From assembly GCA_030600605.1 (NCBI GenBank), contig JAUVLT010000010.1, positions 1-40,462 on the forward strand: a stretch of DNA of 40,462 bases. Reading direction: 5' to 3'. The first letter of the stretch is position 1. Each line of letters begins with the position of its first letter. This DNA comes from Mycoplasmatota bacterium. GTDB lineage: Bacteria; Bacillota_I; Bacilli_A; Izemoplasmatales; Izemoplasmataceae. Below the pieces are notes generated by a model. The model did no database searches and had not been told where the DNA came from. It saw only the letters and a list, made by a program, of their open reading frames with translations. The translations under genes were made by a program, and so were the position numbers. Positions 33,827 through 40,462 of this stretch are shown piece after piece.

Positions 33827-35998
33827 ATGAAAACACCAAGTTTTACTGAACTAAAAGCAAATATTCAGAAATATATTAAAAATAAAGAGCATTTTGAAAT
33901 AATTCAAGATGCTTATGAATATGCCTTAAAAAAACATGAAGGACAATTCCGTAAGTCGGGAGAAGAATATATTGTTCACCCAATAGATGTTGCCCTTATA
34001 TTAAGCGAACTTCACACAGATCCAGTAACTTTAGTTGCTGGTCTTTTACACGATGTTATCGAAGATACCGATACAACATATGATGATATTAAGGCTGTTT
34101 TTGGCGAAGAAATAGCTCTCTTAACTGAAGGAGTTACAAAACTTGGACAGTACAAATTCACAGGATCAGAAAGAGAATCAGATAAAATAGCTGTTCAAGC
34201 TAAGAACTACCAAAAAATGCTTTTGGCTATGGCTAAAGATATTCGAGTTATCATTGTTAAATTAGCAGATCGCTTAAATAACATGAGAACTCTAAGCCAT
34301 TTGCCAAAAGAAAAACAATTAAGAATTGCTAAAGAAACAATGGATATTTTCGCTCCATTAGCTCATCGTTTGGGGATGAATGTCATTAAGGCAGAGCTAG
34401 AAGATACTTCATTTAAGTATATTGAACCAGATACTTATAAACGTATTTCTAAATTAATTGCCGATACTAAGAAGAATCGAAACGAAGATTTAGAAATAAT
34501 GCAAACAAATATTCAATATTTGTTATCTGAAAATAATGTAATTTGCGATATAAAAGGAAGAATTAAAAATATTTATTCAGTTTATAAAAAAATGCGTGAT
34601 CGCAAAAAAGAATTTGAAGAAATATTCGATCTACTTGCCTTAAGAATTATCGTTGATGATATCGAGAGTTGTTATCGAACTATTGGTATAATCCATTCTA
34701 AATGGACACCAATTCCAAACAGATTCAAAGATTATATAGCAATGCCTAAGCCAAATCTATATCAATCTCTACACACATCAGTAATTGCTAATGGAAAAGT
34801 ATATGAAATTCAAATACGTACCAAAGAAATGGATGAAATTGCCGAATACGGAGTCGCAGCTCATTGGGCTTATAAAGAATCCGGAAATATAAATACAATG
34901 ACCGACGAAGTTTCAAAAAGATTAAAATGGTATGGAGATTTAATTAATTTTACAAAAGAAGCAGATGATGAAAATGAAGTATTAAATCTACTAAGAAATG
35001 ATATTTTCCAATCTAATGTTTATATTTTTACACCTAATGGAGATATTATTGATTTACCAAAAGGTTCAACACCATTAGATTTTGCCTTTAGAATTCATAC
35101 CGAAATTGGAATAAAAACAGTTGGCGCAATTGTTAATGGTAAAATTGTTCCATTAGAATACGAGCTAAACACTGGTGATATTGTCAATATGAAAACTAGT
35201 GTTAACTCATTTGGCCCAAATGATAACTGGTTAAAGATTGTTAAAACATCTAACGCTAAATCTAAAATAAAGAGTTACCTTAATAAAAGAAGACGTAGTG
35301 TTTTGGTTGAAATTGGAAAAGAAGAGTTTCAAAGAGAAGCTCAATCCAGAAATGTTCAATTAAAATTAACTAATAAAAAAATTAGTAAATATTTTTCACA
35401 TAAAAGTGCTAATTCGATTGAAGATTTATACTATGAAATAGGGAAAAATACAATTTCACCAGTAAGCGCTATAAACAGTCTTATAGGTAATATTAAATAT
35501 ACTGACGAAGAACTAATTCAAAGAATTAATGAATCTCATAATCAAGATATAAAAAGCGTTTCAAACATCATTGTTGAAGGATTGAAAAATCCTTCTATAA
35601 GACTATCAAACTGTTGTACTCCTATTCCGGGTGATGAAATTATGGGATACGTCTCAAAAGGAATTGGAATCGCAGTTCACCGCTCTAAATGTAATAATTT
35701 AAAAGGTTTAGATCCAAATAGATACATTGATGTTTCTTGGGGAACTGATAATAGTAGAGTTTATGTTGTAAACATTAAAATAATTGTTTCTAATAGAGAT
35801 AATGTTTTAGCTGAAATAATAAATACTATTACTTCCTCTAAAGGAAAAGTTCAACAAGTTGCCGCTTCATCTAATAAAAGACATGAAGGTGTTATTAAAC
35901 TAAAACTGAACATTAAAAATAAAAAAGAATTAGAAAATATCATTATTAATCTTCAAAAGATAAGTGATATTTATTCAATTGAAAGAATGATGAAATAA
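33827..35998 (+). CDS. relA: Bifunctional (p)ppGpp synthetase/hydrolase (Rel)
   Basis: Controls the stringent response. The start is ATG at 33827 with GAGGTG immediately upstream; an earlier in-frame ATA/ATT start would overlap that site. The 723-residue protein has an intact HD hydrolase (HPIDVA, LLHDVIEDT with His75-Asp76), the synthetase domain (NRFKDYIAMPKPNLYQSLHT, about 298-317; RDRKKEFEE matching the basic RxKD form of bifunctional enzymes), TGS (about 395-455), a zinc-finger-like NCCTPIPGD segment and a C-terminal ACT domain. Both activities look intact. Confidence 0.96.
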   Translation: MKTPSFTELKANIQKYIKNKEHFEIIQDAYEYALKKHEGQFRKSGEEYIVHPIDVALILSELHTDPVTLVAGLLHDVIEDTDTTYDDIKAVFGEEIALLTEGVTKLGQYKFTGSERESDKIAVQAKNYQKMLLAMAKDIRVIIVKLADRLNNMRTLSHLPKEKQLRIAKETMDIFAPLAHRLGMNVIKAELEDTSFKYIEPDTYKRISKLIADTKKNRNEDLEIMQTNIQYLLSENNVICDIKGRIKNIYSVYKKMRDRKKEFEEIFDLLALRIIVDDIESCYRTIGIIHSKWTPIPNRFKDYIAMPKPNLYQSLHTSVIANGKVYEIQIRTKEMDEIAEYGVAAHWAYKESGNINTMTDEVSKRLKWYGDLINFTKEADDENEVLNLLRNDIFQSNVYIFTPNGDIIDLPKGSTPLDFAFRIHTEIGIKTVGAIVNGKIVPLEYELNTGDIVNMKTSVNSFGPNDNWLKIVKTSNAKSKIKSYLNKRRRSVLVEIGKEEFQREAQSRNVQLKLTNKKISKYFSHKSANSIEDLYYEIGKNTISPVSAINSLIGNIKYTDEELIQRINESHNQDIKSVSNIIVEGLKNPSIRLSNCCTPIPGDEIMGYVSKGIGIAVHRSKCNNLKGLDPNRYIDVSWGTDNSRVYVVNIKIIVSNRDNVLAEIINTITSSKGKVQQVAASSNKRHEGVIKLKLNIKNKKELENIIINLQKISDIYSIERMMK

Positions 35999-36441
35999 TG
36001 AAAGTTGTCGTTCAAAGAGTAAAAAGCGCAACTTGTACTGTAAATAATGAAGTAATTTCAAAAATACAAAACGGCTTCTTACTATTTGTCGGTTTAACAC
36101 ATACTGACACTATTAAGGAAGTAGAATATCTAGCCAAAAAGATTGCTAAATTACGTATTTTTGAAGATGATAATGGTAAGTTAAATAAAAGTATTATTGA
36201 TATGAAATATGACATATTATCAATTTCACAATTTACTTTATATGCTAATTCAGAAAAAGGTAATCGTCCTTCTTTCACAGATGCTATGGAGCCAACTATG
36301 GCCGAAAAACTTTATTTAAAGTTGTCAAGCATATTAGAAAATACATATCAAATAACAACTATTAATGGATTATTTGGAGAGTATATGGATATAGCGTTAA
36401 TTAATGATGGACCAGTAACCATTATCTTAGAAAGCAAGTGA
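35998..36441 (+). CDS. dtd: D-aminoacyl-tRNA deacylase
   Basis: Removes wrongly attached D-amino acids (and Gly) from tRNA. The 147-residue protein begins MKVVVQRVKSATCTV and has SQFTLYA (about 79-85) and NDGPVTIILES near the C-terminus, where the family's cis Gly-Pro motif lies. The ATG shares one base with the relA stop (TAATG), as in Bacillus relA-dtd. It ends in TGA. Start and length are unambiguous. Confidence 0.96.
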   Translation: MKVVVQRVKSATCTVNNEVISKIQNGFLLFVGLTHTDTIKEVEYLAKKIAKLRIFEDDNGKLNKSIIDMKYDILSISQFTLYANSEKGNRPSFTDAMEPTMAEKLYLKLSSILENTYQITTINGLFGEYMDIALINDGPVTIILESK

Positions 36442-36445
36442 TAAA

Positions 36446-37237
36446 ATGATTCGTAAACTTAACGAAATTGACCGAAACAGAGTACTAAAATATCTTTATA
36501 AAAGTCCCTCACTAAATATCTTTATTATTGGTGATATAGAAACATTTGGATTTGATAAAGACTTTCAAACAATATATGGTCAATTTGATGAGGCGAATAA
36601 CTATTTATCAGTCTTGCTTTTTTATCGCGAGAATGTAGTTTTTTATTCGCATATTGATCATTTTAACAAAGAATGGCTATCAGTATTAAACCAACATGAT
36701 TATAAGTATTTTAGTGGTAGAAAAACTTTGATGGATCTAATATACCCTTATCTGTCGGGTTTTGAATACAAAGAAATGTTTTTTGCAGAAGCTAAAGATT
36801 TATCAATGGATGTTATTGATGAGGATTTAGTGATTATACAATTAAAAACAGACAAAGACGCTGAGTTAATATATGACTTACTACATACAATTACAGAATT
36901 TAATGTTAGTAACCAAGAAAAAACTAATTTTATTGAGAGTAAAATGAATAGTTTAACTATGGGGGTTACCTATTATATTTTAGAAAATGGAAAAGCTGTT
37001 TCCACGGTTGCAACAACCGCTGAAACAACAATAAATGCTATGATAATTGGAGTAGCAACAAAACCTAATTATCGTAAAAGAGGATTAGCATCAGTTTTAA
37101 TGGTTTTCTTGATGAAAGAATATTTTAATAAAAACAAATATTTATGTTTATTTTATGATAATCCAAAAGCTGGAGATATTTATAAGCGATTAGGATTCAA
37201 AGATACCGAAAAATGGGTTATGATTAATAAGAGGTGA
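36446..37237 (+). CDS. GNAT-family N-acetyltransferase
   Basis: A 263-residue protein with an N-terminal half (about 1-135) lacking clear motifs and a C-terminal GNAT domain. The acetyl-CoA loop is NYRKRGLAS (about residues 203-211), preceded by the beta-strand IIGVATKP; LCLFYDNPKAGDIYKRLGF is the usual end of the fold (read in two parts, about 231-250). The substrate is unknown. A two-domain layout with a poorly conserved first half is common in this group. It sits 4 bases after dtd, ends in TGA, and is followed closely by a second acetyltransferase. Confidence 0.85.
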   Translation: MIRKLNEIDRNRVLKYLYKSPSLNIFIIGDIETFGFDKDFQTIYGQFDEANNYLSVLLFYRENVVFYSHIDHFNKEWLSVLNQHDYKYFSGRKTLMDLIYPYLSGFEYKEMFFAEAKDLSMDVIDEDLVIIQLKTDKDAELIYDLLHTITEFNVSNQEKTNFIESKMNSLTMGVTYYILENGKAVSTVATTAETTINAMIIGVATKPNYRKRGLASVLMVFLMKEYFNKNKYLCLFYDNPKAGDIYKRLGFKDTEKWVMINKR

Positions 37238-37241
37238 TTTT

Positions 37242-37850
37242 ATGATTAAGATACTATTACCTAAGCTACAAACAAGAAGATTAACTTTAAGACCATTATC
37301 ACTAGAAGATATTGATGATGTTTTTGAATACGCAAAAAGCTCACTAGTAGGACCTAATGCTGGATGGAGACCTCACATTTCAAAAGAAGAGACTGAAGCA
37401 TTTATAAGCTATTCAATCAAAAAAAGAGAATTTGGACAACCAGGTATATATGCAATAATTGTAAATGCTACTTTAAAAATGATTGGAACTATTGAGATTC
37501 ATTCTTATAATCAATTTAAAGCTGAAATTGGTTTTGTCCTTAACCCAGATTATTGGGGAAAAGGATTCGCAGTAGAGGCAAGCAAAGCGATAATAATTTA
37601 TGCTTTTGAGATTCTTCATTTAAAGAGATTGCAATATGGTTGTTTTCTTTTTAATAAACGAAGCAAGCGTGTTTGTGAAAAATTATGTTTTACATTTGAA
37701 GGTATTCTAAGAAACAAATTTCAAAATTATAATGGTGAAATAATTGATGAAGAAATTGCTTCAATCACAATTGAAGATTATAACTCAGGGAAAATTAAGT
37801 GGAAAGACGAATTTAAAAACAGTTTAAAAGTTGACTCTAAGGGCTTTTAA
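37242..37850 (+). CDS. GNAT acetyltransferase, RimJ/RimL type
   Basis: A 202-residue single-domain acetyltransferase. It opens with LQTRRLTLRPLSLEDIDDVFEYA, the RimJ/RimL/SpeG-like start (about residues 9-31), and has the acetyl-CoA motif YWGKGFAVEAS (about 102-112). Substrates of this class include ribosomal proteins and small amines; the exact one cannot be told. GAGGTGAT overlaps the previous stop. The promoter for the hisS T-box lies inside its last codons. Confidence 0.87.
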   Translation: MIKILLPKLQTRRLTLRPLSLEDIDDVFEYAKSSLVGPNAGWRPHISKEETEAFISYSIKKREFGQPGIYAIIVNATLKMIGTIEIHSYNQFKAEIGFVLNPDYWGKGFAVEASKAIIIYAFEILHLKRLQYGCFLFNKRSKRVCEKLCFTFEGILRNKFQNYNGEIIDEEIASITIEDYNSGKIKWKDEFKNSLKVDSKGF

Positions 37851-37859
37851 GGTTATAAT
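37831..37859 (+). promoter_or_regulatory. Promoter of the hisS-aspS T-box transcript
   Basis: TTGACT (37831-37836), 17 bases, TATAAT (37854-37859). It overlaps the 3' end of the acetyltransferase gene and places the RNA start at about 37866, just ahead of T-box stem I. Confidence 0.8.
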
Positions 37860-37865
37860 CTATTT

Positions 37866-38096
37866 TGTAAACCAGTGAAAAAGAATAGTAGTTAATTATC
37901 CTCATGTTTTAGAGAACGATACCTCGGCTGAAAGTATCTACTAAGGGATTAACGAAGACACTTTTGAGGGCTTTTCTGAATATTAGTAGGAAAAGACGTA
38001 ACTCGCGTTAAGAGTTAAGGGCCTAGTAAACTAGGAACTAAGGTGGTACCGCGGAAATATTTTCGTCCTTAAACGTTTGTTTAGGGACGTTTTTTA
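37866..38096 (+). promoter_or_regulatory. T-box riboswitch controlling hisS-aspS
   Basis: The T-box sequence AGGTGGTACCGCGG (38041-38054) includes TGGT for pairing with the uncharged tRNA end. Stem III is CCTAG/CTAGG (38022-38035). Stem I has AGTAG (37887-37891 region) opposite CGAA (37953-37956), the loop-E-like specifier bulge, plus AGAGAA (37911-37916) and GGCTGAAAG (37927-37935) as distal motifs. The specifier segment GACAC (37957-37961) contains GAC (Asp) and overlapping CAC (His); GAC is followed by A as expected. The terminator is CGTCCTTAAAC/GTTTAGGGACG (38064-38089) plus seven T. Confidence 0.93.
38064..38096 (+). terminator. T-box regulated terminator
   Basis: CGTCCTTAAAC (38064-38074) pairs with GTTTAGGGACG (38079-38089) with one wobble, followed by TTTTTTT. 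It competes with the antiterminator built on the T-box sequence just upstream. Confidence 0.9.
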
Positions 38097-38115
38097 TTAT
38101 AAAAGGAGTGATATT

Positions 38116-39438
38116 ATGTATCAAAAAATCAAAGGAACTTATGATTTATTGCCAAAGGATACAAAAAAATGGCAAGCATTAGAAAAAACAATTCACAATG
38201 TTAGTAAAATCTATAATTACGAAGAAATAAGAACACCAATATTTGAAAATACAGAATTATTTCATCGTTCTGTAGGCTTAGAAACTGACATTGTTTCAAA
38301 AGAAACTTATGATTTTGTCGATCGTGGTAATCGTAAAATCACTTTACGACCCGAAGGAACTGCCTCAGTCGTAAGAAGTTATATTGAAAACAAACTATAT
38401 GCTGATAGATTACCTATTAGTAAGCTTTATTATATGGGACCTATGTTTAGATATGAACGTCCACAAAAAGGAAGATATCGCCAATTTGCTCAGTTTGGAG
38501 CTGAAGCATTTGGTAGTGAATCACCTCTTCTTGATGCTGAAATCATTAGTTATGCAGTTAGTGTAATAAAAGCCTTTAAAATAAAAGATATTGAAGTACA
38601 ATTAAACTCAATAGGAGATCAAGAATCTAAAACAATGTATAAAGCTGCCCTAGTTACCTATTTAGAAAAAGATATTAAGACATTATGCAGTGATTGTCAA
38701 AATAGATTCGAAACAAATCCTTTACGTATTTTAGATTGTAAAATTGATAAAGATACAGAATTACTTAAAAACGCTCCAAAACCAGTTGATTATTTAAATA
38801 AAAAAAGTAAAAATCATTTTGATAAACTATGTGCTTACCTAGATGCAATGAAAATCAAATATGCTATTAATAAAAATCTTGTTAGAGGTCTTGATTACTA
38901 TACTCACACTGTTTTTGAAGTTAATGCCAATCTTGAAACTCTCGGTGCTCAAAATACTATTTGTGGTGGAGGAAGATATAATCATTTAGTGTCTTCACTC
39001 GGTGGACCAAACATCCCTGGCGTTGGATTTGCCTTCGGACTTGAACGGTTGATGCTTGCCCTTGAAAGTGTAAACTTTAAAGGAGCACCAGATTATTTAC
39101 ACCTCTTTCTAATAGTTTTAGGAGAAGAACAAAAAGAAGATGGAGTAAAATTACTTAATAGATGCCGCTTAGGTGGACTATTTAGTGATATCGACTTTTT
39201 AGATAAAAGTTTAAAAGCTCAGTTTAAATTAGCTGATAATTCAAATGCTAGATTTATCGCAATTTATGGTGAAAATGAAAAAGCAAATCATAAAATAAAT
39301 GTTAAAGATAAAGATACTGGAAAAGAAATAACAATTGAAAGAGATCAACTATATAACCATATTATTACGGAATTAATGAATCCATCGCAAGCTTGTCAAA
39401 CATGCAAAGAAGAAAACTGTGATAATTGTGGCGAATAA
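38116..39438 (+). CDS. hisS: Histidine--tRNA ligase with cysteine-rich C-terminal tail
   Basis: Charges tRNA-His. The ATG at 38116 follows AAGGAGTGAT; an upstream in-frame start would lie in the T-box terminator. The 440-residue class II enzyme has GTYDLLP at the N-terminus, motif 2 (MFRYERPQKGRYRQFAQFG), the histidine-A signature RGLDYYTHTVFEV, and motif 3 (GVGFAFGLERLML). After the anticodon domain the last 14 residues carry CxxC-x4-CxxC (Cys427, 430, 435, 438), not usual in bacterial HisRS and looking like a small metal-binding knuckle. Confidence 0.96.
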   Translation: MYQKIKGTYDLLPKDTKKWQALEKTIHNVSKIYNYEEIRTPIFENTELFHRSVGLETDIVSKETYDFVDRGNRKITLRPEGTASVVRSYIENKLYADRLPISKLYYMGPMFRYERPQKGRYRQFAQFGAEAFGSESPLLDAEIISYAVSVIKAFKIKDIEVQLNSIGDQESKTMYKAALVTYLEKDIKTLCSDCQNRFETNPLRILDCKIDKDTELLKNAPKPVDYLNKKSKNHFDKLCAYLDAMKIKYAINKNLVRGLDYYTHTVFEVNANLETLGAQNTICGGGRYNHLVSSLGGPNIPGVGFAFGLERLMLALESVNFKGAPDYLHLFLIVLGEEQKEDGVKLLNRCRLGGLFSDIDFLDKSLKAQFKLADNSNARFIAIYGENEKANHKINVKDKDTGKEITIERDQLYNHIITELMNPSQACQTCKEENCDNCGE

Positions 39439-39466
39439 AATAAGTGAATTTTAAAGGAGAATATTT

Positions 39467-40462
39467 ATGAAAAGAACACATAACAACGGAGAATTAAGTA
39501 TTAAAAATATTAACGAATTAGTTCTTTTAAAAGGATGGGTAGCTAAAAAAAGAGACCTAGGCGGACTCGTTTTTATCGATTTAAGAGACCGCTACGGCAT
39601 TACTCAACTAGCTTTTCATCCAGATTCACCTCTTTATAAAAAAACATTGGACATTAAGAATGAATATGTTTTAGAGGTTAAAGGCAAAGTTATTGAAAGA
39701 AGTTCTAAAAATAAAAATATACCAACAGGTGATATTGAAGTAGAAGTAAACGAGTTAATAGTTTTAAATAGTTCTGTTTTAACACCTTTACTAATTCAAA
39801 ATGATACTGATGCATTAGAAGATACTCGACTTAAGTATCGTTATCTAGATCTCAGAAGACCAATTTTACAAGAAAATTTTATTATTAGACACAAAGCGGC
39901 AGTAGCAGTAAGAGAATTCTTAGATAATGAAGATTTCATTGAAATTGAGACTCCAATTTTAACTAAATCTACTCCTGAAGGAGCAAGAGATTACTTAGTT
40001 CCATCACGTATTAATGGTGGTGAATTTTACGCTCTTCCTCAATCACCTCAAATTTTCAAACAATTATTAATGATTTCAGGATTTGAAAAATACTATCAAA
40101 TTGCAAAATGTTTTAGAGATGAGGATTTAAGAAGTGATCGTCAACCTGAATTTACTCAAATTGATATTGAAACTAGCTTTATGGATCAAGATGAAATCTT
40201 AAATATTAGTGAAAACATGATTAAACATGTTATGAAAAAAGTTAAAAATATTAATTTAACTGACCAATTTCCAAGAATTACTTATAAAGAAGCTATGGAC
40301 AAATATGGTACTGATAAGCCGGATACTAGATTTGAAATGTATTTAATTAACATTACAGATATAGCGAATAGATCATCATTTAGTGTTTTTACTTCAAACA
40401 TCTCTAACGGTGGAATAGTAAAGGCTATTAAAGTGAAAAATGGTGCTTCATTATATTCTCGT
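39467..40462 (+). CDS. aspS: Aspartate--tRNA ligase, N-terminal part (runs off window)
   Basis: Partial: 332 codons are present and the frame is open at the right edge. AAAGGAG precedes the ATG. The N-terminal OB anticodon-binding domain (GWVAKKRDLGGLVFIDLRDRYG, read about residues 22-43) is followed by the class II core: RYLDLRRP, IETPILTKSTPEGARDYLVP, and motif 2 (KCFRDEDLRSDRQPEFTQID). The start of the bacterial GAD insertion domain is reached near the edge. Second gene of the T-box transcript; the spacer after hisS has no terminator. Confidence 0.96.
   Translation, partial: MKRTHNNGELSIKNINELVLLKGWVAKKRDLGGLVFIDLRDRYGITQLAFHPDSPLYKKTLDIKNEYVLEVKGKVIERSSKNKNIPTGDIEVEVNELIVLNSSVLTPLLIQNDTDALEDTRLKYRYLDLRRPILQENFIIRHKAAVAVREFLDNEDFIEIETPILTKSTPEGARDYLVPSRINGGEFYALPQSPQIFKQLLMISGFEKYYQIAKCFRDEDLRSDRQPEFTQIDIETSFMDQDEILNISENMIKHVMKKVKNINLTDQFPRITYKEAMDKYGTDKPDTRFEMYLINITDIANRSSFSVFTSNISNGGIVKAIKVKNGASLYSR

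Noticed and set aside
36446-37850. Tandem acetyltransferases as a toxin-antitoxin pair
   Set aside because: No ribbon-helix-helix antitoxin partner is present; the two proteins are different GNAT subfamilies of ordinary size.

Overview
The window is an AT-rich (roughly 30% GC by eye), gene-dense chromosomal segment from a low-GC Gram-positive relative. Its gene order follows the Bacillus core blocks: hrcA-grpE-dnaK-dnaJ-mtaB, rpsU, phoH-ybeY-cdd-era-recO-glyS-dnaG-rpoD-trmK-nif3, plsY/parE-parC, and recJ-apt-relA-dtd...hisS-aspS. Several genes end in TGA (trmK, the Fic-like gene, nadC, dtd, the first GNAT gene) and Trp is TGG, so the standard bacterial code applies and a Mycoplasma/Spiroplasma-type code is excluded. 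Compact operons, very AT-rich codons and genes missing from the usual blocks (prmA, rsmE, dgkA, ccpN) fit a free-living Mollicutes-like or Erysipelotrichia-like lineage (Acholeplasma/Izemoplasma/Haloplasma neighbourhood). That placement is inference, not proven.

Layout. 1-2.4 kb: end of a type IV pilus operon (prepilin peptidase fragment, PilM-, PilN- and PilO-like proteins), meeting ispG on the opposite strand. 3.5-5.3 kb: rpmG, a ROK glucokinase and a metallo-beta-lactamase-fold hydrolase. 5.3-10 kb: the HrcA-controlled chaperone operon, with a consensus promoter flanked by one good and one decayed CIRCE operator. 10-12 kb: mtaB and an unrecognised basic membrane protein. 12-21.8 kb: a long run for translation, RNA processing, replication priming and the housekeeping sigma factor. 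21.8-23.3 kb: a small ferredoxin, a YneF-family membrane protein, a 334-bp gene-free stretch with repeated GGTCA words, and plsY. 23.4-27.9 kb: topoisomerase IV. 28-31.6 kb: a degenerate Fic-like winged-helix protein directly ahead of nadC and argS. 31.6-37.9 kb: recJ, apt, relA, dtd and two acetyltransferases. 37.8-40.5 kb: a T-box riboswitch with an overlapping Asp/His specifier ahead of hisS and aspS; aspS runs off the window.

Most genes are ordinary housekeeping genes. The best leads are: (i) the catalytically dead Fic-like protein with a C-terminal winged helix, two similar candidate operator sequences upstream and nadC 4 bp downstream, a possible new NAD-linked regulator; (ii) the GACAC specifier of the hisS-aspS T-box; (iii) a four-cysteine tail on HisRS; (iv) type IV pilus PilMNO-like genes in this kind of genome; and (v) the double CIRCE layout at hrcA. 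No CRISPR array, insertion sequence, prophage, rRNA or tRNA gene was seen.
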